From NCBI GenBank assembly GCA_022316685.1, contig JAKJHU010000026.1:3906501-3970500 (forward strand): a stretch of DNA of 64,000 nt. The letters are read 5' to 3'. Position numbers and translations under genes: made by a program. The stretch comes from Progne subis subis. Its lineage: Eukaryota > Chordata > Aves > Passeriformes > Hirundinidae. Position 1 is the first letter of the stretch. The number at the start of each line of letters is the position of its first letter. Under the pieces are notes generated by a model that worked only from the letters and a program-made list of their open reading frames with translations, was not told where the DNA came from and did no database searches. Positions 1 to 12,446 of the stretch are shown here, in pieces.

Positions 1-479
1 TTTTTTTTAAATCTGTGTTGGAGAGTTTGGGTTTTGTGCGTAGTCTGAAATTTCTTCACTATCTCAAAGTTCTTCAAATACAATATTTTTGAAGAATGAG
101 CCACAGATATTCTAAACAGCTGCTGTGTTTTTCAGTTGCCTTTGGTTTACTGAGTCACATGGCACTGGTTCTCTTTATGAATTCATCAAGGCACTTAGAG
201 TTTTCACTTCCATGACAGGACTCATTTGCTTAAAGTAATCAAGTTGTGAATTGCTAAATATCCAGGTTTCCATGTAATGTGAAGTACATAAATGTACTTT
301 TTTATACATATTAAACTGACATGAATAAAAGGAAGATCCCAGAAAGGTGGCCATGTTACTGAGGGTGAGTAACCACATGGAAAATGCTGAGGTATTCATT
401 TCTTTCTTTTCCTCAGTTTTCAATGCCACATTTTCCTCAGGTCCCTTAGGTTATTACACCACAACATTGTGTTCCAAGC

Positions 480-527
<48 letters not shown>

Positions 528-1156
528 GCAGTCCAGCTAGCCTATTATGATCCTTCTTAGATTGGAGGCTTCTGTCGTTATAATACAGAGGGTTTTAAAG
601 TATACACCTGAACTGTGAAACAAAATCTGTAACAGTGGTGGTAACCATATACACATCTTCTCTTATAAATTACCACTGTATAAATTGTAGTATTTATTAT
701 GAATTAGGAGAGTATTCTTAGTGAAAGAGCTGAGCTTTCATTAATGTCAGTATGACATTTGCAAAATTGATTTGTTTTGACATTTAGAGCCCTTCTGTTG
801 TAGTGTGGGCTCATGTCTGACATTAAGCAAACTAAATTACAGTGGTTTTGCTTAAAAGCTTCCCATAAAATACTGTCATTTTACAATGCAGATGACATCT
901 ATTCTAACAGAAGCAGTCATGTTTTACAAAAACATGGCAGGTATAGCGACTTACGGAGAAACAAAATCCTTAAATGAAGAATATTCAAAGCATTAAATGT
1001 TGGCCAATGAAAATAAATAAAAATTCACACATCTTGTAGGTTTAGTCATAAAATTTGAAATCCAATTAAAAGTTTGAGGAAATACATCAGAATCCTTATC
1101 TGCATTTTTACCCTAGGAGAAAAAAATGTTTTAATTTTTAAGAAGAAATATGAATT
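1..1156. other. AT-rich non-coding DNA, no gene seen
   Basis: No open frame of convincing length or composition lies here. Apart from a 40-A homopolymer at 484-523 I see unique-looking AT-rich sequence. No splice-flanked coding segment, LINE fragment or structured RNA was recognised. Confidence 0.6.
484..523 (+). repeat. Poly(A) homopolymer, 40 bases
   Basis: An uninterrupted run of A follows TTCCAAGCATTT. A run this long could be the tail of a retroposed sequence, but I see no flanking direct repeat and recognise no transcript upstream. A simple homopolymer expansion is equally likely. The exact length may be a sequencing or assembly estimate. Confidence 0.9.
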
Positions 1157-1162
1157 GTGGTG

Positions 1163-1799
1163 GTGTGTTTTTGTTAAGTTATTGTTAAGTTATTCTCCCA
1201 ATGGTTTGTTCCTGTTACCCCCGATAATGTTTGGTTTTACTCCAGGTTTTCCCCTCTGTTGTCCAGTTGCCATTGTCCTCCTACATACACCTGTTACATT
1301 ATTCTCCTAGTGCCAATCCTTCCTAGTCCCTTCCCTTAGTTCCAGAGAGTTCTCTGTCAGTCCTAAATCCCCCTGGGAATTCCCCTTTTTCTTGAAGCTC
1401 CGTTGGTGCACGTGAAGCTTGCCATTTTCCTTGCCTTCCCCTATAGGCTGGACTGTGGGTCCCTCCTCACCCTACTCCCCGTTGTGTCCCTGATTGGTTG
1501 GAAAATTGTATCTTCCCCATTCCTCCCCTGTTTAAAAGAGACTAAGTGCTGGCTAGTTTTTTTTTTTGTGTGGTTTTTTTGTTTGGTTTTTTTTTTTTTT
1601 TTTGTTTGTTTGTTTGTTTGTTTTTGTCTGCACCCCTTATGGGAATAAACCTTTGAGAAGCACGTAAGAGACCCTCTCCCTGTCCTTTGCTCTGATTAAG
1701 GCACATCACATCCAAGAGTCATTGAGAGCAGGCGGCGCTGGTCTACACCACTACCCGAGCCTGATCAGGACCCAGGAGCCACTCTAGGCGCAGGAGCCA
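1163..1799 (+). mobile_element. Solo LTR of an endogenous retrovirus (637 bp)
   Basis: The unit begins TG and ends CA. It carries an inverted CCAAT box (ATTGG, about 1,494), a TATA-like TTTAAAAG near 1,531 and a polyadenylation signal AATAAA at 1,644-1,649, in LTR promoter-to-poly(A) order on the plus strand. The downstream part (CCCGAGCCTGATCAGGACCC) resembles the U5 end of avian class II LTRs. The proposed flanks are GTGGTG (1,157-1,162) and GGGGTG (1,800-1,805), a 6-bp target duplication with one mismatch. A long T-rich/(TTTG)n insertion sits between the TATA-like box and AATAAA. No internal retroviral region adjoins it. The LTR nature is fairly sure; the exact ends are an inference from TG...CA plus the near-matching hexamers. 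Confidence 0.65.
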
Positions 1800-1805
1800 G
1801 GGGTG

Positions 1806-4800
1806 TGTGAACTAGCCAGGTGTCTCTGGCCCTTGTGTCAACACATAACCTGAGAGGGCATGGAATGGACTAGTTCAGATATTGGAACTCCTAATTTAGC
1901 AGTAAACAGGTCTTTTACTCACGTTGGTCTATATTTGTAATGCATAAACAGATCAAGTTAAAGAGAGAGGGCTGATTTCCTTCTGAATGAAATCACATAG
2001 AAAAAAATAATAAACAATAAACAATGAGCATTTATTTCTCATGCATTACATTAATTCAATTTATATTTTGGATTCAGTTTTCTACTACATAACCACAATC
2101 TATAAAAAAATCACTGTGTTCTTCTGTGATTTAAATACGAAAGGTATACAACACAGGATCTAAAATGGTAATCCAAAGGTTATAGGCTTTTTTTTAACAG
2201 ATTAAAAATCCATAACATAATTTCAAGTAATTTTTATCATCATTCATATATGCATGAAATATTCCAACAAAGAAGAACTATTCCAGCTTGCTTTCTTTTT
2301 TATCCACTTTTTATCCTCTCATGGTAAAGGTGGATGATGGAAGAGAAGAACAACTGCCCCTAATAGCAACAGCTTGGGAAACCCCCACACCTACTAAGCA
2401 CTGGAGGCTTCTGTTTACTGGGTGCACTCTCTATCCCTATGAGGCAAGACACTTCATCCTACCTTTCTGTCAGCTCAGGAGGGACAACTAAGCCTGATGG
2501 AGCTTTTCACCTGCTTTGCTTTTGGTACTCTATCCCACGTTATGGTACTTGGCTTGTATGTCAGTTACCTGGGATTTCCAGATGGTTTCACAGGACTCTG
2601 TTAGACAGATTCAATACTGCTTAATTTCCAAGATAGCTGAAATCAAACCAATGTGGCCGATACAGATAGTGCACATGCAGATGGTAAATGTCTTCACTTG
2701 TTCCTTTATTAAAATTTTGGCTCAACAATATCAATACCACAGAACTGCATGAAGAATTGTGCCAAGCTGGAAATGTACTTTGGTCTGTTTCTTTCTTTTC
2801 CAAGCAAAACATAGCCAGTGCCTGTGTGCCTGGTATTCTTTCACATGATGATCTTTTCCATGTCTTATAACTTATTTCTGTCAAAAAGTGCACTCATTTT
2901 ATATTTCAAAATGGGTTTTGACATTAACATGGTATTCAAGGTTAAGTCCTGTCATCAGCTCAATGACATTTACTTTCAGAACTGCTTTCCAAAATATTGT
3001 CTTTACTCTAGTATTTCTTGTCTGCTCCTTTCACTGAACTGTCTGCTTTGACATACAGCTCTTTTGTGGAGTCACTAAAATTAAATTTAAGTAACAACTT
3101 AAATATAAATATAATTGAAATTATTTTTTTCTGGAGCAAATTGCACACTACTTGTCAATTCTATACACAATCACCAGTCTGTTCTTTTTCTTGGATCATA
3201 TTTTCCCCTAACTTTTTCCAAACTTAGTGAAATCAGTGCATTTTTGTGAGAGTTATTTCTTCACTCTTAGCCTTTTCTCTTTTTGTTTTGCAGTCTCATA
3301 AAGGGGTATCTAATATTAAGCTCGTGAGAACACAAATATCATGTATTTGATTCTGATGAACATTTCTGGAACATACATTGTCTATAGCCTAGGTAAATAA
3401 AACAGAAACAGCCTAACAGTATATCCTCATCTCACAGCCTCACCTTATTTTTGTGTCAGTTCATTTGCAGGAATGTACCTGTATTTTACAAGTAAACATA
3501 CAAAAAAAGAAAAAAGAAAAAAAAAACCTATTAAAAAATTAATTTAACCCCACAAATAATTTCTCCCATTATTTTCACTTAAATATAACCACATTTTAAG
3601 CTTTAAAATATGCATTAAACAAATTATATTTTAAGCACTGTTAAACTTGAAAATCAAGCAAGCTCAATCAGATTATTCTTAGATGACTGAGTATTGACTT
3701 TAATACCTGGTAGACTATTAAGATGATTATGATTATTTATTTTATGGATGGAATGAAACAGCTCAAGGGCTGAAATACATGAATTTGCATTTTAATGCAT
3801 TTTTGCAGATTGATATGTCAAGCCAAGGACATGGGATGTTTACTCAGACAGAGTGAAACAACATTTATTTATGAAATTGAAGTTTTAGAGGGAGAGGACT
3901 TCTACCAAAGCTGGTTTATGTTCTGCTCTTAGTTGATTAATTGTCACTACTAGTGACATGACAATAACTGAAGTTCAGGGATAGTTGAAAACTTGAAGCA
4001 ACATTATTAAATATCACAGACAACTATATTAAATTTACAATTAACTGTGTCAACAGTAGCTTAATAAAATGATTTTTTTTTTCTTTTTTTTTCTTTTTTT
4101 TTCTTTTTAGCTAGGGTTTCCACTTCATTATCACTAATGAAAATATAAGAAATCAGTAGTCTCGGCATCATTTCCAACAGTGTTAAATCATTGTCCTCGA
4201 GAAGTTGATTATTGTAGTAATTAATATGTGCCTCTACTGATCTGTAACAGTAATACCACTTATATTTTTTAATCATGCTAAGAAATCTATAAACACTTAA
4301 GATGTTCCAGATTACGCACTATTGGATTCCTTGTCATTTTCACTTCCAGGAACTAATGAACATCAAAAGCAAAGCAATAATTTGAAAGTCCACAAGTAAG
4401 CAAACTGAAATATTAATCTATGACTTTTACGCTTTTACACCACTCAGTATATGATTGACATTGTTATTCAAAAACGATAGTTGTTTTTTCACTGAACCAA
4501 TAAGAATATGTAGTCTATCAAAATGGGAAAAATTTGGTACTCTGATACTGTATAAAATGTGTATCATTAATCTGGAAATTACATATAATTTTGTCTAGTG
4601 AAGTAGCACAATTATATGCTATGTAATAAATGCACAGTATCTTCAGGTTACTGAAACTAATATGCTGGACTGTACTCCAAATTTCAGTGTGAAATGTCAA
4701 TAGATGATTTTTTTTTCTAAAAATTTTTGTTAAGAATGAAGTGTTAATGCCTCTAGACCTTAAAAACAACAACCCTCCCTCAAAAAACAAACTCCCAAAA

Positions 4801-6032
4801 CCAAACAAAGACAAAAACAAACAAACAACAACAACAAAAAAGAACAAATTGTCTTTTAAGTATTTACCACTCCCTAAATTCAAACACTTCTAGGAAACAT
4901 CTCAAATCTAGTGGGGCAAATACGTCTGAAGTGAGCTTCATATGAGCAGAATTTATAGCAAACAACTTCTCATAAATGAACAATTGTGATGCTTCCAGTA
5001 AATAAGCAAAAAAGGTGAATTTAGCCTTTGCTAAGTGTATGGACTTTCTACATCAAAACCGTGTTGGTTTAGGTTCACGTACACTGTGTATCTATAAGGA
5101 CTAAGTGTCAGAAGGAGGTAGCGGCATTATAGTGTGTAGTGATTAACACCATAAGCTAGTGCATGATTTTGTATCCACCGTGGTTATTGTCTGAACTGTA
5201 GAAAGCTTTGCCAAGTTGCTTGAGATCAACTGATCTTCACAAGCACAAAGAAGCACAAACCAACAGTAACAGGCTGAAGAACTTCAGTAACCCTGTCACA
5301 ACAACCATATGCCCCTCACCAGTCTCCTTCAGGGCTATTAGAGAAGGATGAATTGGCTGATTGTCCTGCAGCAACACCACTCACAATGGAAGAGGTTCTT
5401 CTCAGACCAAGTACTGTTCCTGCCTAGCACTTTTCAAATAAAAGACAGCTTTTCTATTAATCTTCCTTTTTTTTTTTTTTTCCCCCCTTCCCCACATCCT
5501 TGATTTTAAAAATGACAATATTACTTTATTCAAGAAAAATTGCAAATCAACTGACAGGATGGATACTCTTGATAAAATTCTGCTTGAAAATGTGTTTCTG
5601 TTGCAAAGCAGGAGTTTTACAAAATAAATCTACCAAATTCAAAGTGTGGGGAAAATTCAATTTGCTTTGACACAAAAAAAAGTTTGTTATTTTTCTATAT
5701 CATATGATCATCATATTAATGTATTATGTTTTCATTTCTTCATTTTCCCATTTCCCTTGTCAAAAGGTATACTTGGCTGTAATGGGATAACTTCCAAACT
5801 TGTAGAGCTGCTAATTTTTCAGCTAAAACACCTCTGTAACCAGATGACATATTAAATAACTGTTTTAGAGGAATTACCACAAGTTGGTAATCTCCAAATG
5901 TACAGAGCAGAGGCACACACGGACCAACACAGGATCTACACATTTATCCTGCTTGAGCACCTGGACATCTTTTCAATTCGTTTAGAAAAGGGAAGGTAAA
6001 TTGATGTATCTCCAAGTGAAGAATCTGATAAG
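1806..6032. other. AT-rich non-coding DNA, no gene seen
   Basis: Mostly unique sequence with low-complexity patches: A-rich at 3,500-3,530, a T9C array near 4,071-4,107, an AAC/AAAC-rich stretch at 4,790-4,845 and a T-then-C tract at 5,467-5,490. A somewhat less AT-rich part (2,290-2,870) has several short overlapping frames in both directions, none with recognisable protein similarity. The stretch 5,060-5,460 ends in AATAAAAG and could be a decayed LTR, but I cannot support that. Confidence 0.55.
4071..4107 (+). repeat. (T9C)n minisatellite-like tract
   Basis: T runs of about nine are each separated by a single C (C at 4,083, 4,093 and 4,103), giving a 10-base periodic pyrimidine tract. Confidence 0.85.
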
Positions 6033-6255
6033 AAAATGAAGTCGCATGGAATAAAGAAAGTAAACAGAAAGATCTTCTGGGTTGTCCAAATGAAAAGTAG
6101 TGGCAGCAGCTATTTCCAAGAAAGCTGCTGATTCTGATAACTAGGCTTTATACAAACACCAGACATGTAAAAATGAAGTCGCATGGAATAAAGAAAGTAA
6201 ACAGAAAGATCTTCTGGGTTGTCCAAATGAAAAGTAGTGGCAGCAGCTATTTCCA
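6033..6255 (+). repeat. 86-bp perfect direct duplication, 137-bp period
   Basis: Positions 6,033-6,118 and 6,170-6,255 are identical over 86 bases (start AAAATGAAGTCGCATGG, end AGCAGCTATTTCCA). Between them lie 51 bases not shared by the pair. Zero divergence in an otherwise unconstrained region suggests a recent tandem or templated duplication, or an assembly artefact. A short echo (GAATCTGATAAG before copy 1, GATTCTGATAAC in the spacer) hints that the duplicated unit may have been longer and then rearranged. No coding role is apparent. Confidence 0.95.
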
Positions 6256-8879
6256 TGGGCAGATAGTAGAAAATATAGCAAATCCTTCAACAAAAGAAAT
6301 AGAGCAGCCCTAGTTAGCACCTTTCTAATACCTACGGGGTTTGGGTTCATTGTCAGCTTTGAAGGACATGCAGTCCTAATAGAATTGAGGTATGACTTCT
6401 CACAACCAATAGCTTCTACTTTTTTCATAGATGGGCTTCAACAACTTAGAAAAAAGCAAACAAACAAAACTTGCAAAAATAAACAAAAACAAGTAAACAA
6501 AGAAACAAACAAATAACCCCAGAAAAAATTAATCATCCTGCACATTACACTTTGATTATATTTCTAGGAGCAAGCCACAATTATTCTGTGTTTTGACTCC
6601 ATCAGATAATTTCTGCTTTCTTCTTGGCACAAGAACAGCAATCAAAACAAAATTATCCTATCAACTCCGTAAGTTATCCTCTTCTGATGCTGAACTTCAG
6701 TGCCAGAAAAATCAAGACAATGAAGTCCAATTCCCATATTAATTTCATGCTTGCTTTCTTGCCTGAAAATGTCTGCTAAGATGACAACTAATGAGTATCT
6801 CATACTGAATTTTATCATAAAGATACCTTTGTTCTAGAGGATGTCTTACAATAACAGAGAGGTTATTTTTTACTTGATGGAGATGCATGCAGAGGAAAGT
6901 AACTTTTCTCCTAGAGAAAGAGAGTAGAATAAATGAATATTACAACAGGTGAAACTATTATAATTATTTATAAAATGTTGATACTTTGTACAATTTAGCA
7001 TAAGAACTGACAGTTAAACACTTTACTGAAAAGGAGGATATACTATACATAATGTGCTAGGGGAGAATCTTGACCTATATTTAAAATGTGCACATTCCAT
7101 TTCTAGGAATTTGGAAAACCAAGTGAACTAAAAAGTTTCCACATTACTATGTACATGCAGAATCAAGACCTTTGGAATAAACTGATCCAATTTAAGCCTA
7201 TGGATTTTTTCCTGCCACTCTAAAACAATTAATACAAATGCATTTAATTTAATACATGATATTAGAAGAGCACTAAAAATACAATTTAGTCTGTCAGAAA
7301 AACAACAACCAAAATACATAACCAAGGAATTGATTTTAATGGCTTAGTGTGCACTGATATGGAAATAAAATTAAAGAAAGATGTGGAAAAAATAATACAT
7401 ACACATAGAGGCAAGACTAGTTCAAACACAATGGAAACAAAGAAGTTACTATTATGGGAATCTTTGTTTATCTCATATGAAATCCATTAAAAGTCCAAGT
7501 TTTCTTGTAAATTTCTTGAATAAATCAACCTTCCGAGAATCGTCTTTGGACTACTGCCACAATCTCAATAATTTGCTGACTTTTCATAGTCAGCACTTCA
7601 CTACGACAAATTGCATATTTACATTTCAGGAATTCTTAAAGATGAACTGATATTTTAAAAGTCATTCAAGAAAATAATTATTCCTTAATGAAATCAAGTT
7701 TCTCTAGAGTCAACATAAAATGACTGACACTAGGGGCCAGATTCAAAGCCCAGTAAATGTCAAAGCAAAGATCAATCTTAAATCTTGTTTTTTCTCTTCT
7801 TAAACCTCAAAATACAGATGTCTCATAATATGAGACTAGATAGATAAGATTTTAAGCCACTTAGCAAAATTAAAGAGAACCTTTTTGATGAAGATACACA
7901 GCAGAAAAAAAAAATCACTTTGATAACATTTTTACATATAGAAATAATAAAAAAAAAGTTTTAAAACCAGCTGAAGCACAGTTTTCTAGAGAGAGAGGAA
8001 TTGTTCAAAAAACTAAAGAAGCTCTATACTTGTCCCATTTTAGCAAGTGAAAGTCTGAGTAAGGAAAAAAGAAAAAACAGCATCCCTTTTAGACCCTTCA
8101 GGAGGGCTGCAGAGCTGTCTTCTCAGACTCTTAAGAAGATGAGTTTGTTTTTCCTCTGCCTACATCCCAAGCTAGCAGGAGGGACACCAGCCAACCCTTC
8201 TCTAAAAAACATACACAAAGCTACTGAGACATCAATGCACAGAAAATACAGTTTCTCTTTCAAATGCAGTGGCATAGCTCTGCTAATCTTTCACATCAGA
8301 TAAATTTAAGCAAACATGATAGCTTCTTCCATTAAGCCAATGGACACAAATTCGAAGTATATACAAATAGACTGTAATGTAGCTGATATCTCATCATGCA
8401 TCCCTTTCCCAAGCTGGTACAAATTCTCTACTGTTAAGTGTACGACAGACTGGGATTTTGAAAACTTATTTGATTATAAAGTGAAAATTCCTCATCACCA
8501 AAGGCAAGCATACCCTACACAAAAGGAAACTTCATGCTCTCCTAATAGCTAAACACAAATCTGTTGAACTTTTGATCATGTAAGCAAGTCTTACAATGCT
8601 TCAGAAACCTCATTAAATTGAAACTCCTACAGAGAGCAACCCCTGGGTATGTTTGGCTAAACTGTACAGGTTTTAACTGTGTTTCCTCCTGAAGTGTCAA
8701 AAGTTACTTACATAACATTGTTATTACTTAAAATAAAAACCCACAAAACAAACTGTCATAAATCACAACCCCTAAAAATCAAACAAAAATAAAAGCCAAA
8801 ACACATAAAACAGAAAGCCACTGTAGCCTCAGCAGAACAGCTAGTTTTCTTTGCCTTCCCTGTATGCATCATGTATCCT
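6256..8879. other. AT-rich non-coding DNA, no gene seen
   Basis: Unique-looking sequence with an AAAC-rich stretch near 6,455-6,520. Two short plus-strand open frames around 8,001-8,552 show no recognisable domain and no splice context. I regard them as chance. Confidence 0.55.
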
Positions 8880-9320
8880 CACAGAATAATGGATGCACTT
8901 GGAGCTGCTGGTGTTAGGACACATTGTTAACCATTGCCAATTATCTTCATTTCCACTAGAGGGAATGGGAGTTGAAAGCAGCTGACACTGCAAAAGACTG
9001 AAACTTTAAATTAGGCATAAATTGCAATGCAGTAGGCAGAAATTGCCATCCTAACAGTCTTAATAAATACTGGCATGTATTGAAGTGCATGCTACCCACT
9101 GCCTTCCACAATGCAAACAGCCTGGCACTCCCTGGTTGCCATAGAAACCACAGGATGCTCCCATTAAATTCTGCTGCAGCGCTGAGACATCATTTCCACT
9201 GCACAACAACACGTGTTTATTATCAAAGAATTCTGCTACCTCATCATCATATTGCAAGGTCACAAAAATAAGGAATTTTACAGCACACAAAAATTCTGTT
9301 CAATTTTCAAGTGTATGCCT
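8880..9320. promoter_or_regulatory. Candidate non-coding regulatory element
   Basis: The segment has few homopolymers and a cluster of sites matching known vertebrate factor motifs. CCACTAGAGGGA (8,953-8,964) is close to the CTCF core. GTTGCCATAGAAAC (9,135-9,148) is a near-consensus RFX X-box. ACACGTGT near 9,210 is an E-box. CAGCTG occurs near 8,979. No open reading frame of interest covers it. Enhancers and insulators often look like this, but single-motif matches are common by chance, so the call is only a hypothesis until conservation is examined. Confidence 0.3.
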
Positions 9321-10908
9321 TAGAGATGGTAATGTTAGACACAGAGTACTATGATTAGAAAATGTGCCACCAACATTCTAAAATTAAAAAAAAACCCCTC
9401 ATACCATTCCTTTTTTGCTTCCCTGTGGGGAAAGAAAAGATATTTTCTGTTGTTTAATACGTAAGATTTTATGAACTGAAATGTTCTCTACTGCCTGTGC
9501 CATTCTTGCACATTTGGAAGAAAAACAACAAGTTAATTCAAAAAGTACTTTGCAGAAAGTTACTAAAAGTGGCACTTAAAAAAAAGCACGTATGTTTCCT
9601 CTATGAGACCTGTGAAATCCAGATATGCAACAGCCAGCTTGTCACATATTCTGTGGTCATGAACTTTTGTGCCTGCAACTGCTTTAAAAGAAAGGGTGAG
9701 CTCCAAGCATAATATCGTCTTAGCATGACAAAAGAGAGATCTTTGGTCAGCGTACACCTTCTTGCCATCCTGTGTACATAATCTTGACAGCGTACACCAT
9801 TCATCACCCATCTCAATTTATATGATTTTCTTAGGGTTTTTTTGTGTGAAATCATTATTGCAATTGGACGTGGCCTGAATTTGCTTTCTCTGGAAATATT
9901 TCTAAAGTGCTATGCATTGTTATTTCTAGTCTTACATAACTATAAAATCCACTTCTGCTACTGAGGGCTAAAAGCTCCCTTGGTCTTTCAGACAAAACTA
10001 TAAATATGTGTGAAGATGTGATTATGGCTTTATCAGGGCTTAAAATTACTTGAATGAGTAGACTTCAATATGCAGCACAAATGCAAACTTGGATAATAAA
10101 AGTACTGCAGCTATTCTTAGTCCTCCTCAACAATTTTATTTTTCAACACTTCAAAATACATATTAGATGTATGAAGTGCTTATTAACTAACAGTTTCCAA
10201 TCTATCTCTCCACACCTACTGGGACTTTAATTCCCCAAAACAGTACAATTGAGCTCAAAACATTACTAATATTTACCAATTTGGCATGTTTTATCATCCT
10301 GCAACTTCCAGGATATCTCAGATGCTTGCTGAGAATTCTCTTGAGTTCATCTGATGCCCCATGTTTGAAGCCACTTTATGTTATAAACACTGATCATGTT
10401 CCTCAGAGATAAAGAAAACCCCCAGAGACTCCCTACTTAAACCACCTCAATGAAAGAAAATTTAATAACAATCTTTTACAACAAAAATGCAGCATGATTA
10501 AAAAAAAAAAAAAACAAAAAACAAAAAAAACCCCACCAATTTTGATTACCTTCTTGCTTTATGAAAAAGGGGATATTACATTTACATTACTAGTAAAGCA
10601 TGAAGCAAACTGATGTGAGTCTTAATCCCATCATCAGAATCTTGTTGCCTTCAAACACAGACTTAAATCCTCCTTTCTAAAAAGACATTTTAAAGTTCAT
10701 TCAGAAGCTGAAGTTCAGATGCTTACTCAAATGGTAGAAACTATGGATTTGGATTCGTTCTTCAAAGAGATTTTAACAAAGTAGATATTCTACTTCCATA
10801 TCTAAGGGAACATGATATGGTGAGAGACATTTTTTACTCCATGATTAATTTCTATGTGAGAGAGTGTAATGGTTTTAATTTTGAAAACAGGGCAGAAACA
10901 CTAATTAA
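9321..10908. other. AT-rich non-coding DNA, no gene seen
   Basis: Contains A-tract-to-CCCC junctions at 9,386-9,398 and 10,501-10,534. Otherwise it is unique-looking, with no recognised repeat or gene. Confidence 0.55.
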
Positions 10909-12446
10909 TGTAGTGGTTTCATGTTCACTAAATTCTGGTCTTAGTACTCACTCTTTTTCTGTGGGAGAGAGACTAGGAGAAAAGCAAAGGAGGGTCAACC
11001 TTAAAAATGAAAAAATAGTTTTAACACACATTGAAAGAATAGAAAAAGAAAGTTGGGGGAAAAAAAATGTAAAAAACAGAATGAAACTCCAAAACCACAC
11101 TTCCCTCCCCTTACAAATTGTTCACTTTCTTACAAAAGAACAGAAAGAGACAAAACCTGTGATTTTCAGTCAGTTTCACCATCTGATAATAGTCTTTTAT
11201 CAATTCTTTAGAAGAGTCTCTCAGAGTCATGGATCCCACTGACAACTTAGAACATGTTCTCTTGTGGGTTTTAAACTGTCACAAAAACAACCGCCTGGAG
11301 AAACCTGCCTTTGTGACCCCTCCCAGGAGCAGGTTCCTAAGCTGCTTATGGGTCATGGGTCTTAGATTTTGCATGCTGGGGTGTCAGCTTTTAAAGATGA
11401 ATAACTCTAAAGGCAAAGGATTCTTCATCTCAAGGTACAGAGATATCTTCTCACTTCTTCACTGGTGCAGAGGGCTTCTCATCTCTATCTCTGTTCAAGC
11501 ATCTTATAGGACTAATATTACTTAGTTTATCACAAACATCTTTGCTCAAATCCACACAAAAATCTTAATCATCTCCTCAAATGCATATCCTTCCTATGAT
11601 TTAAATGAATAATCTAAATGTAGAGTTCATTTCTATGTCTTAAATAAGAATGGAACAACCAACTCTTCAACCCTCTGTCCCAATAGTCTTTTCACTCTTG
11701 CTCTACTGACTTCATGCTGTTTCTTCTTTATGTGCACTCTGTCCCTTTCTTTTCTCTCTCAGAGAAGGGCCAAGCTCTGAAAGCTTCATGTTGCTAGGAA
11801 AGGGTTAAATCTGCCCAGAGTCTCTTCTCTCCCTCTGTAGTTCATGGTGTTAGATGTTCAAGGCCGCGCTGGTGAGGGAGGAAGAACTCACACAGAAACA
11901 TCAGAGATCAGAGCACCCGGACAGTCCGGAATCACAAAAAAACCAAACTAGGCAGGATAATAAATGCCTTTTAGGCCCATCCCTCGGTGTAAATCGGGGT
12001 GGCCTCAGCCTAAATAGTAATGGTGCCCATAGCTCTTATCAGGGGCCTGGCAGAGATTTCTCCTTGCTCTAGTTTGGGGACAGTGGTCGTTGTAAAACAG
12101 CAACCTCTCCTTCCCCCCCACCCCCACCCCCTCGGCAGCCGATGGAATCCGGCCAGGCCTCAGGCCAGCTTCCCCCAAAAAGGGGGGAGCAGCAGGCCCA
12201 GCTCGATGTTACCTGTCTCTCTCTGGCCAAAGGGAAAAGGGCTGACCTGCAGGAAATCAAGGGGTTTTATATGGTACTTCCCAAAGTCGTAGCTGACAAT
12301 TTTCAGTGGTCAAAAGAGATGCCAATATTCCAACTAACCCTCTGATAGGTCCCTGTCCTTTCTAAAGCAATTCCCAGATCCTGACCCGGATAAATCATTC
12401 TACGTTCTTCTATGACTAAAAAACTAAACTGTACTAACCCATGACA
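10909..12446 (-). mobile_element. 1.54-kb solo LTR, minus strand (older copy)
   Basis: Aligns end to end with the LTR at 39,969-41,510, in the same orientation and of almost equal length (1,538 against 1,542 bp). Read on the minus strand it begins TGTCATGGGTTAG and ends AAACCACTACA. It has a TATA-like box (TATAAAAC, complement of 12,264-12,271) just upstream of the shared GC-rich region. The poly(A) signal seen in the sister copy is lost here: TTTTATTAAC on the plus strand has become TTTTAAC. Flanking pentamers ATTAA (10,904-10,908) and ATGAG (12,447-12,451) match at only three of five bases, so no clear target duplication remains. Plus-strand frames inside it (for example 10,817-11,242) are antisense to the LTR and not genes. 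Confidence 0.88.
12113..12131 (-). other. G-quadruplex-capable G-tract inside the LTR
   Basis: The plus strand has C7-A-C5-A-C5. The minus strand therefore reads as G runs separated by single T bases, enough to form a quadruplex if the G7 run is split. It lies in the GC-rich part of the 1.54-kb LTR, downstream of its TATA box. Confidence 0.6.

Noticed and set aside
484..523. Processed pseudogene tail
   Set aside because: No target-site duplication and no recognisable transcript upstream. Processed pseudogenes are also rare in birds.
10817..11242. 141-codon plus-strand open frame
   Set aside because: Most of it is the antisense of the LTR beginning at 10,909. Its upstream part is short and unique.
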